Below, one piece after another: positions 25,861 to 32,779 of a DNA stretch of 32,779 nucleotides; the first letter of the stretch is position 1, and every line of letters starts with the position of its first letter. The position numbers were made by a program, and so were the translations under genes. Location of the stretch: the NCBI GenBank assembly GCA_014376525.1, contig JACMRI010000005.1, positions 1 through 32,779 on the forward strand, given 5' to 3'. This stretch comes from Bacteroidia bacterium. GTDB taxonomy: Bacteria; Bacteroidota; Bacteroidia; UBA4408. The notes below the pieces were generated by a model. It was not told where the DNA came from. It ran no database searches and worked only from the letters and a program-made list of their open reading frames with translations.

Positions 25861-28800
25861 ATGAATACAAACAAACTGCTTACTTATTTGCTAGTAGTGT
25901 TAGGCTACACAGCAATGAATATAAGTGTTAATGCGCAAACTACCGATAATTGGGCAAACAAAATGCCTAAAAATCAGCTATTTATTGAAAACAAAGGTCA
26001 GTTCGTATTGCCTGCATATCTTAAACAACAATCATTATTCACATTAGATTACGGTAAATTAAAAATACACGTCACCTCCAAAGGACTTGTGTACCAAGTG
26101 TTAAGTGAGAAAGTAAAAACGAACGAAGAGCGTGAAAAATTAGAGCGAGCTATGCGCAAAGCCGGTAAATCTCACCTAGAGATAGAAGCTGCAGAACACA
26201 AAGTGGATATTACGCAAGAGTTTATACAAATGAATTTTGAAAACGCCTCTACTACCACGCAAGTAGAAGTGAAAGATAAAAATACTGATTATTTTAGCTA
26301 CTCATTCCGTAACGCTAAAGGTGGAGAAGAACACATTAACAATATTAATGGTTACAAAGTAATTACGTTTAAAAACATATACCCTAACATAGATTTAGAA
26401 TACACTGCACATGTAACCGATGGCTTAAAATACGCATTTATAGTTAATGTTGGCGGAGATGTGAGTTCTATAAAAATGAATTATAACAGCACTAATATTT
26501 TGCTCAAAAACAATAACGTAATTATAAATACATTATTGGGTAAAATAATAGACCATGCGCCTAAAACGTTTTATGCTAATGAAACTCAAAACACAATTGC
26601 ATCAAAATTTATAAAAGCTGGCAATACCGTTAGTTTTGATGTAGCTCCTTACAACCATAGTAAAACCATGGTAATAGACCCCTGGACACAAACACCTGCT
26701 ATAAACAATTCGCAAGCAGTATGGGAAGTAGAACGTGATGGACTGGGCAATGTTTATATAATAGGTGGAGACAGCCCTATGAAATTAATTAAATACAATA
26801 ATGCAGGTTTGTTGCAGTGGACTTATGTAACCCCTTACGATACAGCTGGAGGTTGGTTAGGTACATTAGCTACAGACTTAGCAGGTAATAGCTATGTTAC
26901 AAATGGTACTGATGCCTCTATTACAAAAGTAGATAATGGAGGAAGTGTTTTATGGAGTAAATCAGAAACATTGAAGGAATATTGGAGCATTGCATTTAAC
27001 TGCGATCAAACCAAAATAATAGTGGGAGGGTCTAAATTAACAGGATTAACAAATGTTGAACCTGCAGTATTTGATATTAACACAAGTAATGGAAACATTT
27101 TAGCTACCAAAATACCCACTGGAGCAGGAAGTTTATCAAGCTTTCCACCAAATATTCATGAAGTAAGAGCTATATGTGCTTCTCCCTCTTCTAAATATTT
27201 TTACCTAACTCAAGATACCATTGGGATTTTTAGTGACGATTTTAATGCCTGTGGAGGTACTAGTAATGGTTCTATTGCAAAAATAGACCACACGTACAAT
27301 TTTGGATATAAATGTGAAAATTATCGTAGCAAAGGCAATTCGGGTATATGCGCTATTAAAGCTAATAAAAAATTTGTGTATACACAAAATGGTGCTTTAG
27401 TTCATAAACGAGATTTAAATACAATGGCAATACTTGCTACTGCTACAATACCAGGAGGAGTTTCTTCAACTTCTGGTGGGAAAAAAATGGTGCAAAACAG
27501 TGGCTTAGACTTGGATACCTGCGGTAACGTATATGTTGGATCATCTACAGGCATCTCCAAATTTGATGCTAATTTAAATTTAATAACGAGCGTTACTACC
27601 ACGTTTAAAGTATATGACGTGGCTGTGAGTACAGGCGGAAATGTAATAGCAGTAGGTGCTACAGGTAATTCCACAACAACCACAACTCGCAATGGTACTG
27701 TACAATCATTTAACATGGGTGCATGCTTTCCAATTAAATTGGAATGTTGCAACAGTACAGTATGTCCAGTACCTAATAAGTGTACAACCGACGCAACATT
27801 TCAACTAAATGCGTTACAAACTGGTGGTACATTTAGTGGCGGTGCTTATGTAACTGCTACAGGTATGTTTAATCCAGCAACGGCAGGTGTTGGCACTCAT
27901 ATTATTGTATATACATTACCTTGTGGTAGCGATACAATAAAAATAATTGTTAAAGCCTGCGCATCGTTAGTAGTATGTAAAAATAGCAATGGTTCGCTTC
28001 AAGTAACTGGCGGTACAAACCCTTACACGTGGGAAAAAATAGTACGCACCAAAGATTGTTCATCGGGCTTTTGTGTGTTTGATTGTACATTGCCTATGTG
28101 TACTACCTACGTTACTACTTACGTAAACATTAGCAACACCAACACCGCTACACCAACAGCAAGTACCGACAGTATTAGAGTAAAAGACAATGCCGGCAAC
28201 GAACTATTAATATACAACCAAAGTATATTACCTGCATGTAGTGGTTGCGCACTGGTGGCCAATATTCAATCTAAAACAGATGCTACCTGCGGAGCAAACA
28301 ATGGTAGTGCAACCGTAACTACTACAAGTGCTACCTATAGTTGGAATACCACACCAGTACAAACATCACAAACTGCTACCGCCCTATCGGCGGGCACTTA
28401 TATATGTACCGTTACACAGGGCGGTTGTACTGATACCGCCAAAGTTACCATAGCAGCAAGTGCAAATATAATAGCCAACATTACCGCCCAAAGCCCTGCC
28501 ACCTGCGGAGCAAACAACGGTACTGCAGTAGTTACTTACATTGCAGGGGCTACGTATAGTTGGAATACTACACCAGTTCAAACTAATGATACTGCAACAA
28601 ATTTAGCCGCTGGCACTTATATATGTACCGTTGCACAAGGCAGTTGTACTGATACTGCCAAGGTTACCATAGTTGCAAGTGCTACACTTGTAGCAAGTGC
28701 AACAAGTGTAAATGCTTCGTGTGGAAATGCCAATGGTAGCGCCACTGTAGATATTACTGGTGTTACCTATAGTTGGAACACAAGCCCAGTACAAACTACA

Positions 28801-29844
28801 CAAACCATAACAGGGCTTAATGCAGGCACATATATATGCACCGTAAGCCAAGGTGCATGTACTGATACTGCACAAGTAACAATTACCAACAATGCCAATA
28901 TGGTTATAACCATTACTGGGGACACTACTATATGTGCCAATGGCACTACTACACTTACTGCAAATGCTCCAAGTGCTACATCATACAGCTGGAATACAAG
29001 CCCTATGCAAACTACAGCGGCTATAACTGTTACACCAAGTGCCAGCACATTTTATACCGTTACGGCGAGCAATGGCACATGCTCAGGTACACAAACTATA
29101 CACGTAAATGCTCTTAGTACAAGTAGTGCCTTTATACTTGGCGACACTTTAGTATGTTTAGGCGAACCTGTAGCATTAACAGCAAGCACAGGTACAAGTT
29201 ATGCGTGGACGCCAAGTGGTGCTACAGCACAATCAATAGTTTTTGTGGCTAATGTACCTGCTACGTTCACAGTAGTAGTAACCAATGCTACTGCACCAGC
29301 TGCCTGCCAAACATCTACCGCAACCATTAATATAAAAATATATCCGTATAGCAGTACTATAAACGCAGGAGCCGACCAAACCGTAAGCATAGGACAACCC
29401 GCTACATTAACCGCAACAGGTGCCACCAATGGTTATACATGGAACACTAACCAAACCACACCAAGTATAAATGTTACACCTACTAAAACTACAGTGTACA
29501 CAGTAAAATCTACCGATACGTTTGGTTGTGTTACCGCAGATAGTGTGCGTGTAACGGTAGATTTAAACTGCGGCGATTTATTTATAGCTACTGCATTTTC
29601 GCCTAATGATGATGGCGCTAATGATATAGAATGTGTACTTGGAAGCTGTGTAACAGCTGTATCATGGGCTGTATACGACCGTTGGGGCGAAAAAGTGTTT
29701 GAGTCTAATGCAGTAACTGATTGCTGGAATGGAACGTATAAAGGTAAACCGCTCAACACAGGCGTATATGTATATAAACTTAGCGCAACGCTCCGAAGTG
29801 GCGAAACAGTAAGCAAAAATGGTAACATTACACTTACACGATAA
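25861..29844 (+). CDS. Giant T9SS cargo protein with SprB-type repeats and type B C-terminal domain
   Basis: This 1327-residue secreted protein has several regions in order. A signal peptide (1-28, ending VNAQ) is followed by a DUF7948-like N-domain starting NQLFIENKGQFVLP (about 37-270). Next is a beta-propeller (about 275-620, e.g. DGLGNVYIIGG and DLAGNSYVTNG), then a Cys-rich linker with GGTFSGGAYVTATGMFNPATAG. Three 72-residue SprB-like repeats cover 808-1023, and Ig-like modules (1024-1235) carry 'GDTTICANGTTTLTA' and 'GADQTVSIGQPATLTATG'. The C-terminal gliding-motility/CHU_C-type domain is at about 1241-1327 (ATAFSPNDDGANDI ... YDRWGEKVFES ... GVYVYKLSATL), a type B T9SS sorting signal. 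It is likely an extracellular adhesin or motility surface protein, exported with the adjacent PorP/SprF protein. Confidence 0.92.
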   Translation: MNTNKLLTYLLVVLGYTAMNISVNAQTTDNWANKMPKNQLFIENKGQFVLPAYLKQQSLFTLDYGKLKIHVTSKGLVYQVLSEKVKTNEEREKLERAMRKAGKSHLEIEAAEHKVDITQEFIQMNFENASTTTQVEVKDKNTDYFSYSFRNAKGGEEHINNINGYKVITFKNIYPNIDLEYTAHVTDGLKYAFIVNVGGDVSSIKMNYNSTNILLKNNNVIINTLLGKIIDHAPKTFYANETQNTIASKFIKAGNTVSFDVAPYNHSKTMVIDPWTQTPAINNSQAVWEVERDGLGNVYIIGGDSPMKLIKYNNAGLLQWTYVTPYDTAGGWLGTLATDLAGNSYVTNGTDASITKVDNGGSVLWSKSETLKEYWSIAFNCDQTKIIVGGSKLTGLTNVEPAVFDINTSNGNILATKIPTGAGSLSSFPPNIHEVRAICASPSSKYFYLTQDTIGIFSDDFNACGGTSNGSIAKIDHTYNFGYKCENYRSKGNSGICAIKANKKFVYTQNGALVHKRDLNTMAILATATIPGGVSSTSGGKKMVQNSGLDLDTCGNVYVGSSTGISKFDANLNLITSVTTTFKVYDVAVSTGGNVIAVGATGNSTTTTTRNGTVQSFNMGACFPIKLECCNSTVCPVPNKCTTDATFQLNALQTGGTFSGGAYVTATGMFNPATAGVGTHIIVYTLPCGSDTIKIIVKACASLVVCKNSNGSLQVTGGTNPYTWEKIVRTKDCSSGFCVFDCTLPMCTTYVTTYVNISNTNTATPTASTDSIRVKDNAGNELLIYNQSILPACSGCALVANIQSKTDATCGANNGSATVTTTSATYSWNTTPVQTSQTATALSAGTYICTVTQGGCTDTAKVTIAASANIIANITAQSPATCGANNGTAVVTYIAGATYSWNTTPVQTNDTATNLAAGTYICTVAQGSCTDTAKVTIVASATLVASATSVNASCGNANGSATVDITGVTYSWNTSPVQTTQTITGLNAGTYICTVSQGACTDTAQVTITNNANMVITITGDTTICANGTTTLTANAPSATSYSWNTSPMQTTAAITVTPSASTFYTVTASNGTCSGTQTIHVNALSTSSAFILGDTLVCLGEPVALTASTGTSYAWTPSGATAQSIVFVANVPATFTVVVTNATAPAACQTSTATINIKIYPYSSTINAGADQTVSIGQPATLTATGATNGYTWNTNQTTPSINVTPTKTTVYTVKSTDTFGCVTADSVRVTVDLNCGDLFIATAFSPNDDGANDIECVLGSCVTAVSWAVYDRWGEKVFESNAVTDCWNGTYKGKPLNTGVYVYKLSATLRSGETVSKNGNITLTR
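28282..28929 (+). repeat. Three in-frame 216-bp SprB-like repeats
   Basis: Units begin at 28282, 28498 and 28714, exactly 216 bp (72 codons) apart. Each carries C-G-x-x-N-G-x-A-x-V, then YSWNTxPVQTxxT, then AGTYICTVxQGxCTDTAxVTI. Bases are also well conserved between units 1 and 2, including silent positions, which points to fairly recent internal duplication. A fourth, divergent Ig-like copy (SYSWNTSPMQTTAAITV) follows. Confidence 0.85.
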
Positions 29845-29869
29845 TATAATCTTATAGCAAAACAGAATA

Positions 29870-30895
29870 ATGAAACACCTAATAATAGTTGTAAGTATAA
29901 TATCGTTGAGCGTGTATAAAGTAAGTGCGCAAGACATACATTTTTCGCAAATGCAATATGCACCTATTACACTTAATCCAGCATTAGCTGGGGCAAGCCA
30001 CGATATGCAAGCTATACTTAATTACAAAACACAATGGAAAAGCGTGGCAACACCCTACAATACTATTAATGCTTCGTATGATATGCGCTTTAAAAAAAGC
30101 AGAAGTGGTTACTTAGCATCGGGCATTAGTGTGTATAATGATAATGCAGGGGATGCACATTTATCAACTACTACTATTACTATACCTATTGCATACCATT
30201 TACGTATTGACAAAAAAAGTACAGTTGGTGGTGCACTGTATGTGAGTGCTGGGCAACGTAGTATAAATACTAGCAACTTACAATGGGCAAGCCAATACAA
30301 TGGTAATGCATACGATGCTTCGTTGCAATCAAATGAAACATTTGCTACTACTAAAATGACATTTTTTGATGTAGGTGCAGGTGCAGTATATAACTATGGT
30401 GTAGGCGAAAAAAATATGACAGGGAACAATCAAAAAAGCCTAACTGCGGGAGTTGCCGCTTATCATGTAAATACACCCAAGCAAACATTTGTTGGCGCTG
30501 CACAAGACGATAAATTAAAAATGCGTATTGCGGCTTTTGCTACAGGCACAATAGGTTTGCCTCAAAGTAACATCGCATTTAATCCTGCTATTTATTATAA
30601 TCGCCAAGGTAAAGCACAAGAATTATTATTAGGTTCCTACATAAAATACGCTATTAAAGACGCATCGCAACATACAGGATTGGTTCAATCATCATCAGCT
30701 TCGTTAGGTGTTTTTTATCGTAATAAAGATGCGGTAATAGTAAAGGGAATGTACGAATATGCTAACTATGCAGGAGGCGTAGCGTATGATTTTAATACGT
30801 CGAGTCTTACGAAAGTATCAAAGAGCCGTGGAGGTTTTGAGTTGTTTATTCGCTACTATTTAGATAGTAACAAACGAAGAATTAAAACTGCATAA
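29870..30895 (+). CDS. PorP/SprF-family type IX secretion outer-membrane protein
   Basis: This 341-residue protein has a signal peptide (1-20, ending KVSAQ) and then the family's opening 'DIHFSQMQYAPITLNPALAGAS' (21-42). Barrel strands follow: 'SRSGYLASGISVYNDNAG', 'TTITIPIAYHLRID', 'STVGGALYVSAGQRSI', ending 'GGFELFIRYYLD'. PorP/SprF proteins in Bacteroidota are typically encoded next to a long SprB-like or CHU_C-domain cargo and assist its surface delivery; the 25-base gap to the giant upstream gene fits this exactly. Which gliding paralogue it is (SprF or another) cannot be decided. Confidence 0.92.
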   Translation: MKHLIIVVSIISLSVYKVSAQDIHFSQMQYAPITLNPALAGASHDMQAILNYKTQWKSVATPYNTINASYDMRFKKSRSGYLASGISVYNDNAGDAHLSTTTITIPIAYHLRIDKKSTVGGALYVSAGQRSINTSNLQWASQYNGNAYDASLQSNETFATTKMTFFDVGAGAVYNYGVGEKNMTGNNQKSLTAGVAAYHVNTPKQTFVGAAQDDKLKMRIAAFATGTIGLPQSNIAFNPAIYYNRQGKAQELLLGSYIKYAIKDASQHTGLVQSSSASLGVFYRNKDAVIVKGMYEYANYAGGVAYDFNTSSLTKVSKSRGGFELFIRYYLDSNKRRIKTA

Positions 30896-30991
30896 TTTTA
30901 TACTTAGTAATTATAATAATTTACTGACGTATTTTTGGTAGAGGTAATAATTGGTTTGAATCGTAATTTTTAATTAGTAATTAATTTATAA

Positions 30992-32128
30992 GTGCATCAT
31001 AAAAAAAAAGTTTTATTATTTATAGATTGGTATGAACCTGCAGTTAAAGCTGGTGGTCCCGTACGATCTATAATTAATATGGTAGCTCTTACACATACAC
31101 ACATACACTACTATATTGTATGTGGAGATAGAGATTTGGGTGATACAATACCATACCCAAATATTGAGTTAAATACCTGGATTGAAAAGCAACACTGTAC
31201 CGTTATTTATTTAGATAAGGCGCATCAAAACAAAAAAAAATACGCTCAATTTATAACCGAATTTGCACCCGATAGTGTATATATTAACGGCTTATTTTCG
31301 TTGCCTTTTTCTGTACTACCCCTTTTGGTGGCACAACAATTAAATGTGGAGAAAATATTAATAGCACCTCGTGGAATGCTGGGGAGTGGTGCTTTGGAAC
31401 TAAAGTGGATAAAGAAAAGATTATTTTTGTGGTGCATGAATTTGCTTACCAAATATGCTTATGTGCAATGGCATGCAACATCAACCGAAGAGGCTAAAGA
31501 GGTACAACAAAACATCCCCTATGCAAGTCTTATACATACTATATCTAACATTACGCTAGCACCTCCAAATGTTGCCGTAGCGCATAAAAACACCAACGAA
31601 TTGCGCTTGTTATTTATTTCTCGCATTTCTATTAAAAAAAACTTAGCGCAAGCCATAGCTATAGCACAGCAATGTATAGCACAAGGCACTAACGTAAGCC
31701 TAGATATATATGGACCTGTAGAAGATATAGCTTATTGGAATAGTACTCAAAACACAATTACATATACGCACAATATACAATACAAAGGCGTTTTACAACC
31801 ACACGAATTTGAGGCTACTTTTCCTAATTATCACGCACTATTATTTCCTACACAGCACGAAAACTATGGGCATGTAATAGCCGAAGCCCTTTCGTATAGC
31901 TTGCCAGTGCTAATATCCGACCAAACTCCATGGCGCAACCTAGCACAACATAAAGCAGGTATGGATATTTCTTTAGGCAATACAGACGCGTTTGTAAAAC
32001 AAATAACTGCATTTTATACTATGAACAATGCACAGTTTAATGAGTGGCAGCAAGGTGCGCAACTACATTTTACAAACACAATAAACACTACGCAACTAAA
32101 AAACGAATACCTACATTTGTTTAATTAA
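30992..32128 (+). CDS. Family 4 glycosyltransferase
   Basis: This 378-residue GT-B enzyme starts with GTG 30992, giving HHKKKVLLFIDWYEPAVKAGGPVRSIINMV, the usual N-terminal opening of GT4 enzymes. The acceptor domain includes 'ILIAPRGMLGSGALELKWIKKRLFLW'. The donor domain shows 'NELRLLFISRISIKKNLAQAI' (about 204-224) and the terminal E-x7-E region 'LLFPTQHENYGHVIAEALSYSLPVLISDQTPW'. It probably builds a cell-surface or exopolysaccharide. No in-frame ATG lies near the start. The following gene is a serA-like fragment just 22 bases away, so the two may have been co-transcribed before disruption. Confidence 0.88.
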   Translation: MHHKKKVLLFIDWYEPAVKAGGPVRSIINMVALTHTHIHYYIVCGDRDLGDTIPYPNIELNTWIEKQHCTVIYLDKAHQNKKKYAQFITEFAPDSVYINGLFSLPFSVLPLLVAQQLNVEKILIAPRGMLGSGALELKWIKKRLFLWCMNLLTKYAYVQWHATSTEEAKEVQQNIPYASLIHTISNITLAPPNVAVAHKNTNELRLLFISRISIKKNLAQAIAIAQQCIAQGTNVSLDIYGPVEDIAYWNSTQNTITYTHNIQYKGVLQPHEFEATFPNYHALLFPTQHENYGHVIAEALSYSLPVLISDQTPWRNLAQHKAGMDISLGNTDAFVKQITAFYTMNNAQFNEWQQGAQLHFTNTINTTQLKNEYLHLFN

Positions 32129-32150
32129 TTATAATTAACACGTGTTACAT

Positions 32151-32417
32151 ATGCACACCCACTCTATTTTATTTATTGATTCGTGCCACCCACAATTAGC
32201 GCAAGCCCTTACTACTATTGGCGTGCACTGTGATTATGATTATACATCATCTAAAGAGGAAATTATAGCTAAACTATCTCACTACACAGGCTTAGTTATA
32301 CGTAGTAGATTTAAGTTAGATGCTGATTTTTTGAAACATTGCACCCCGTTCTCGCAAGTGTTAAGCCCTTCAGCGTCACTTGTGAGTGTATATAGTAGAA
32401 GTTTGCAACTTCGTTAG
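32151..32417 (+). pseudogene. D-2-hydroxyacid dehydrogenase (SerA-like), truncated after about 65 residues
   Basis: The frame reads MHTHSILFIDSCHPQLAQALTTIG, then VIRSRFKLDADFLKHC, the N-terminal part of Bacteroidota phosphoglycerate/2-hydroxyacid dehydrogenases (about 310-320 residues). In homologues the next segment is the 'NLKFIxRxGAGxENID' strand. Here it is replaced from about 32345 by unrelated residues encoded by a palindromic element and stops at TAG 32415-32417. The NAD-binding and catalytic domains are absent, and no continuation is seen in the remaining 362 bases. A GTG at 32142 would add three residues. The product is presumably non-functional, unless the rest of the gene resumes beyond the window. 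Confidence 0.7.
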
Positions 32418-32574
32418 CCATTATTAACATTACTCTTTTATTTTAAAACGAAGTTATAAACTTCTCTATATAAAAGTTCCAAGTGACGCTATTACTCCGT
32501 TCCTCTCCGTAATAACTTAACACTTGAAACAGCACCACCAACTACTTAACCGTTGGAACACTTGCGAGCAATGT
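32351..32574. mobile_element. Palindromic MITE/REP-like element interrupting the serA-like gene
   Basis: This is a long imperfect inverted repeat. Outer arms: CTCGCAAGTGTT (32351-32362) with its exact complement at 32557-32568. Inner arms: CAAGTGTTAAG (32355-32365) with 32516-32526; AGCGTCACTTG (32372-32382) with 32480-32490; and a 27-base arm (32389-32415) with 32447-32472 (one indel, two mismatches). The centre is about 31 bases (32416-32446). The right arm carries an extra 25 bases (32491-32515) bounded by ATTAC/GTAAT. No transposase is encoded. The layout suggests a non-autonomous element such as those mobilised by RAYT/IS200-type enzymes. Its exact ends are uncertain. Confidence 0.65.
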
Positions 32575-32779
32575 CATTAAGTTAAGCTATAAACAATTGA
32601 TTACTAATAACTTATTTATGTTTAGTTAATTATTTTTTATTAATATAATTTGCTTTGGTAAAAAACCATGGCGAGCAAAACAATCAATTATTTTTTAGAA
32701 TTAAGTACCACTTTTATTAATTTACCTTCAACAAAAGTTATGTTTAGAATGAGTTCAACACATTTTACGCGCAACAAAA
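32575..32779. other. AT-rich tail without a confident gene; possible CDS start at 32668
   Basis: The 362 bases after the serA-like stop hold the palindromic element and then this AT-rich stretch. An ATG at 32668 opens a frame that stays open to the window edge (37 codons, beginning MASKTINYFLELSTTFINL). I recognise no family in it, and the AT-rich sequence makes a chance frame possible. No terminator or RNA gene is seen. Confidence 0.25.

Noticed and set aside
29433-29963. Minus-strand open frame of 176 codons opposite the T9SS sorting domain
   Set aside because: The plus-strand CHU_C-type domain is clear; the antisense frame has no domain signature.

Overview
The window is a low-G+C stretch of a Bacteroidota chromosome, and every gene I can support is on the + strand. 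The assignment rests on several things. PorT sits next to a UbiE/MenG methyltransferase. A PorP/SprF protein follows a giant surface protein that ends in a type B type IX secretion (T9SS) sorting domain. Leaders are A-rich and almost lack Shine-Dalgarno sequences, and several promoters look like the Bacteroidota -7 element (TAnnTTTG). I cannot name a genus; a gliding or T9SS-bearing lineage (Chitinophagia, Saprospiria or Flavobacteriia-like) fits.

Layout. 1-489: the 3' end of a YncE-like beta-propeller gene. 534-4837: two exported amidohydrolase-superfamily proteins. 4866-6118: a possible small mobile unit, one AAA ATPase gene bounded by a 24-bp direct repeat built from 15-bp iterons and a perfect palindrome. 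6145-9178: a MacB/FtsX-type permease with a TTG start, a family 2 glycosyltransferase and a membrane TPR protein. 9348-14586: a periplasmic folding cluster of three SurA/PpiC-related proteins (the middle one a lipoprotein with no PPIase domain) followed by a MoxR ATPase. 14626-16932: Tex, closed by a strong intrinsic terminator. 17013-20779: a pentapeptide-repeat protein, UbiE/MenG, PorT and a COG2509-like FAD protein. 20907-25800: guaB, a ureohydrolase-fold protein lacking the usual metal ligands, tsaD, an FkbM methyltransferase and an S4/Hsp15-like protein. 25861-30895: a 1327-residue T9SS cargo with SprB-type repeats, and its PorP/SprF partner. 30992-32128: a family 4 glycosyltransferase. 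32151-32417: a D-2-hydroxyacid dehydrogenase (SerA-like) gene cut off after about 65 residues by a palindromic, MITE/REP-like element (about 32351-32574).

How the genes work together. Much of the region serves envelope biogenesis: outer-membrane protein folding (SurA/PpiC set), the T9SS (PorT, PorP/SprF and a type B cargo), surface glycans (two glycosyltransferases, FkbM) and exported hydrolases. Core genes (guaB, tsaD, tex, menG/ubiE, S4 protein) are interleaved. The two accessory spots are the repeat-flanked ATPase and the palindromic element in the serA-like gene. The ATPase unit is the best candidate for something undescribed. No tRNA, rRNA, CRISPR array or recognisable transposase gene was seen.
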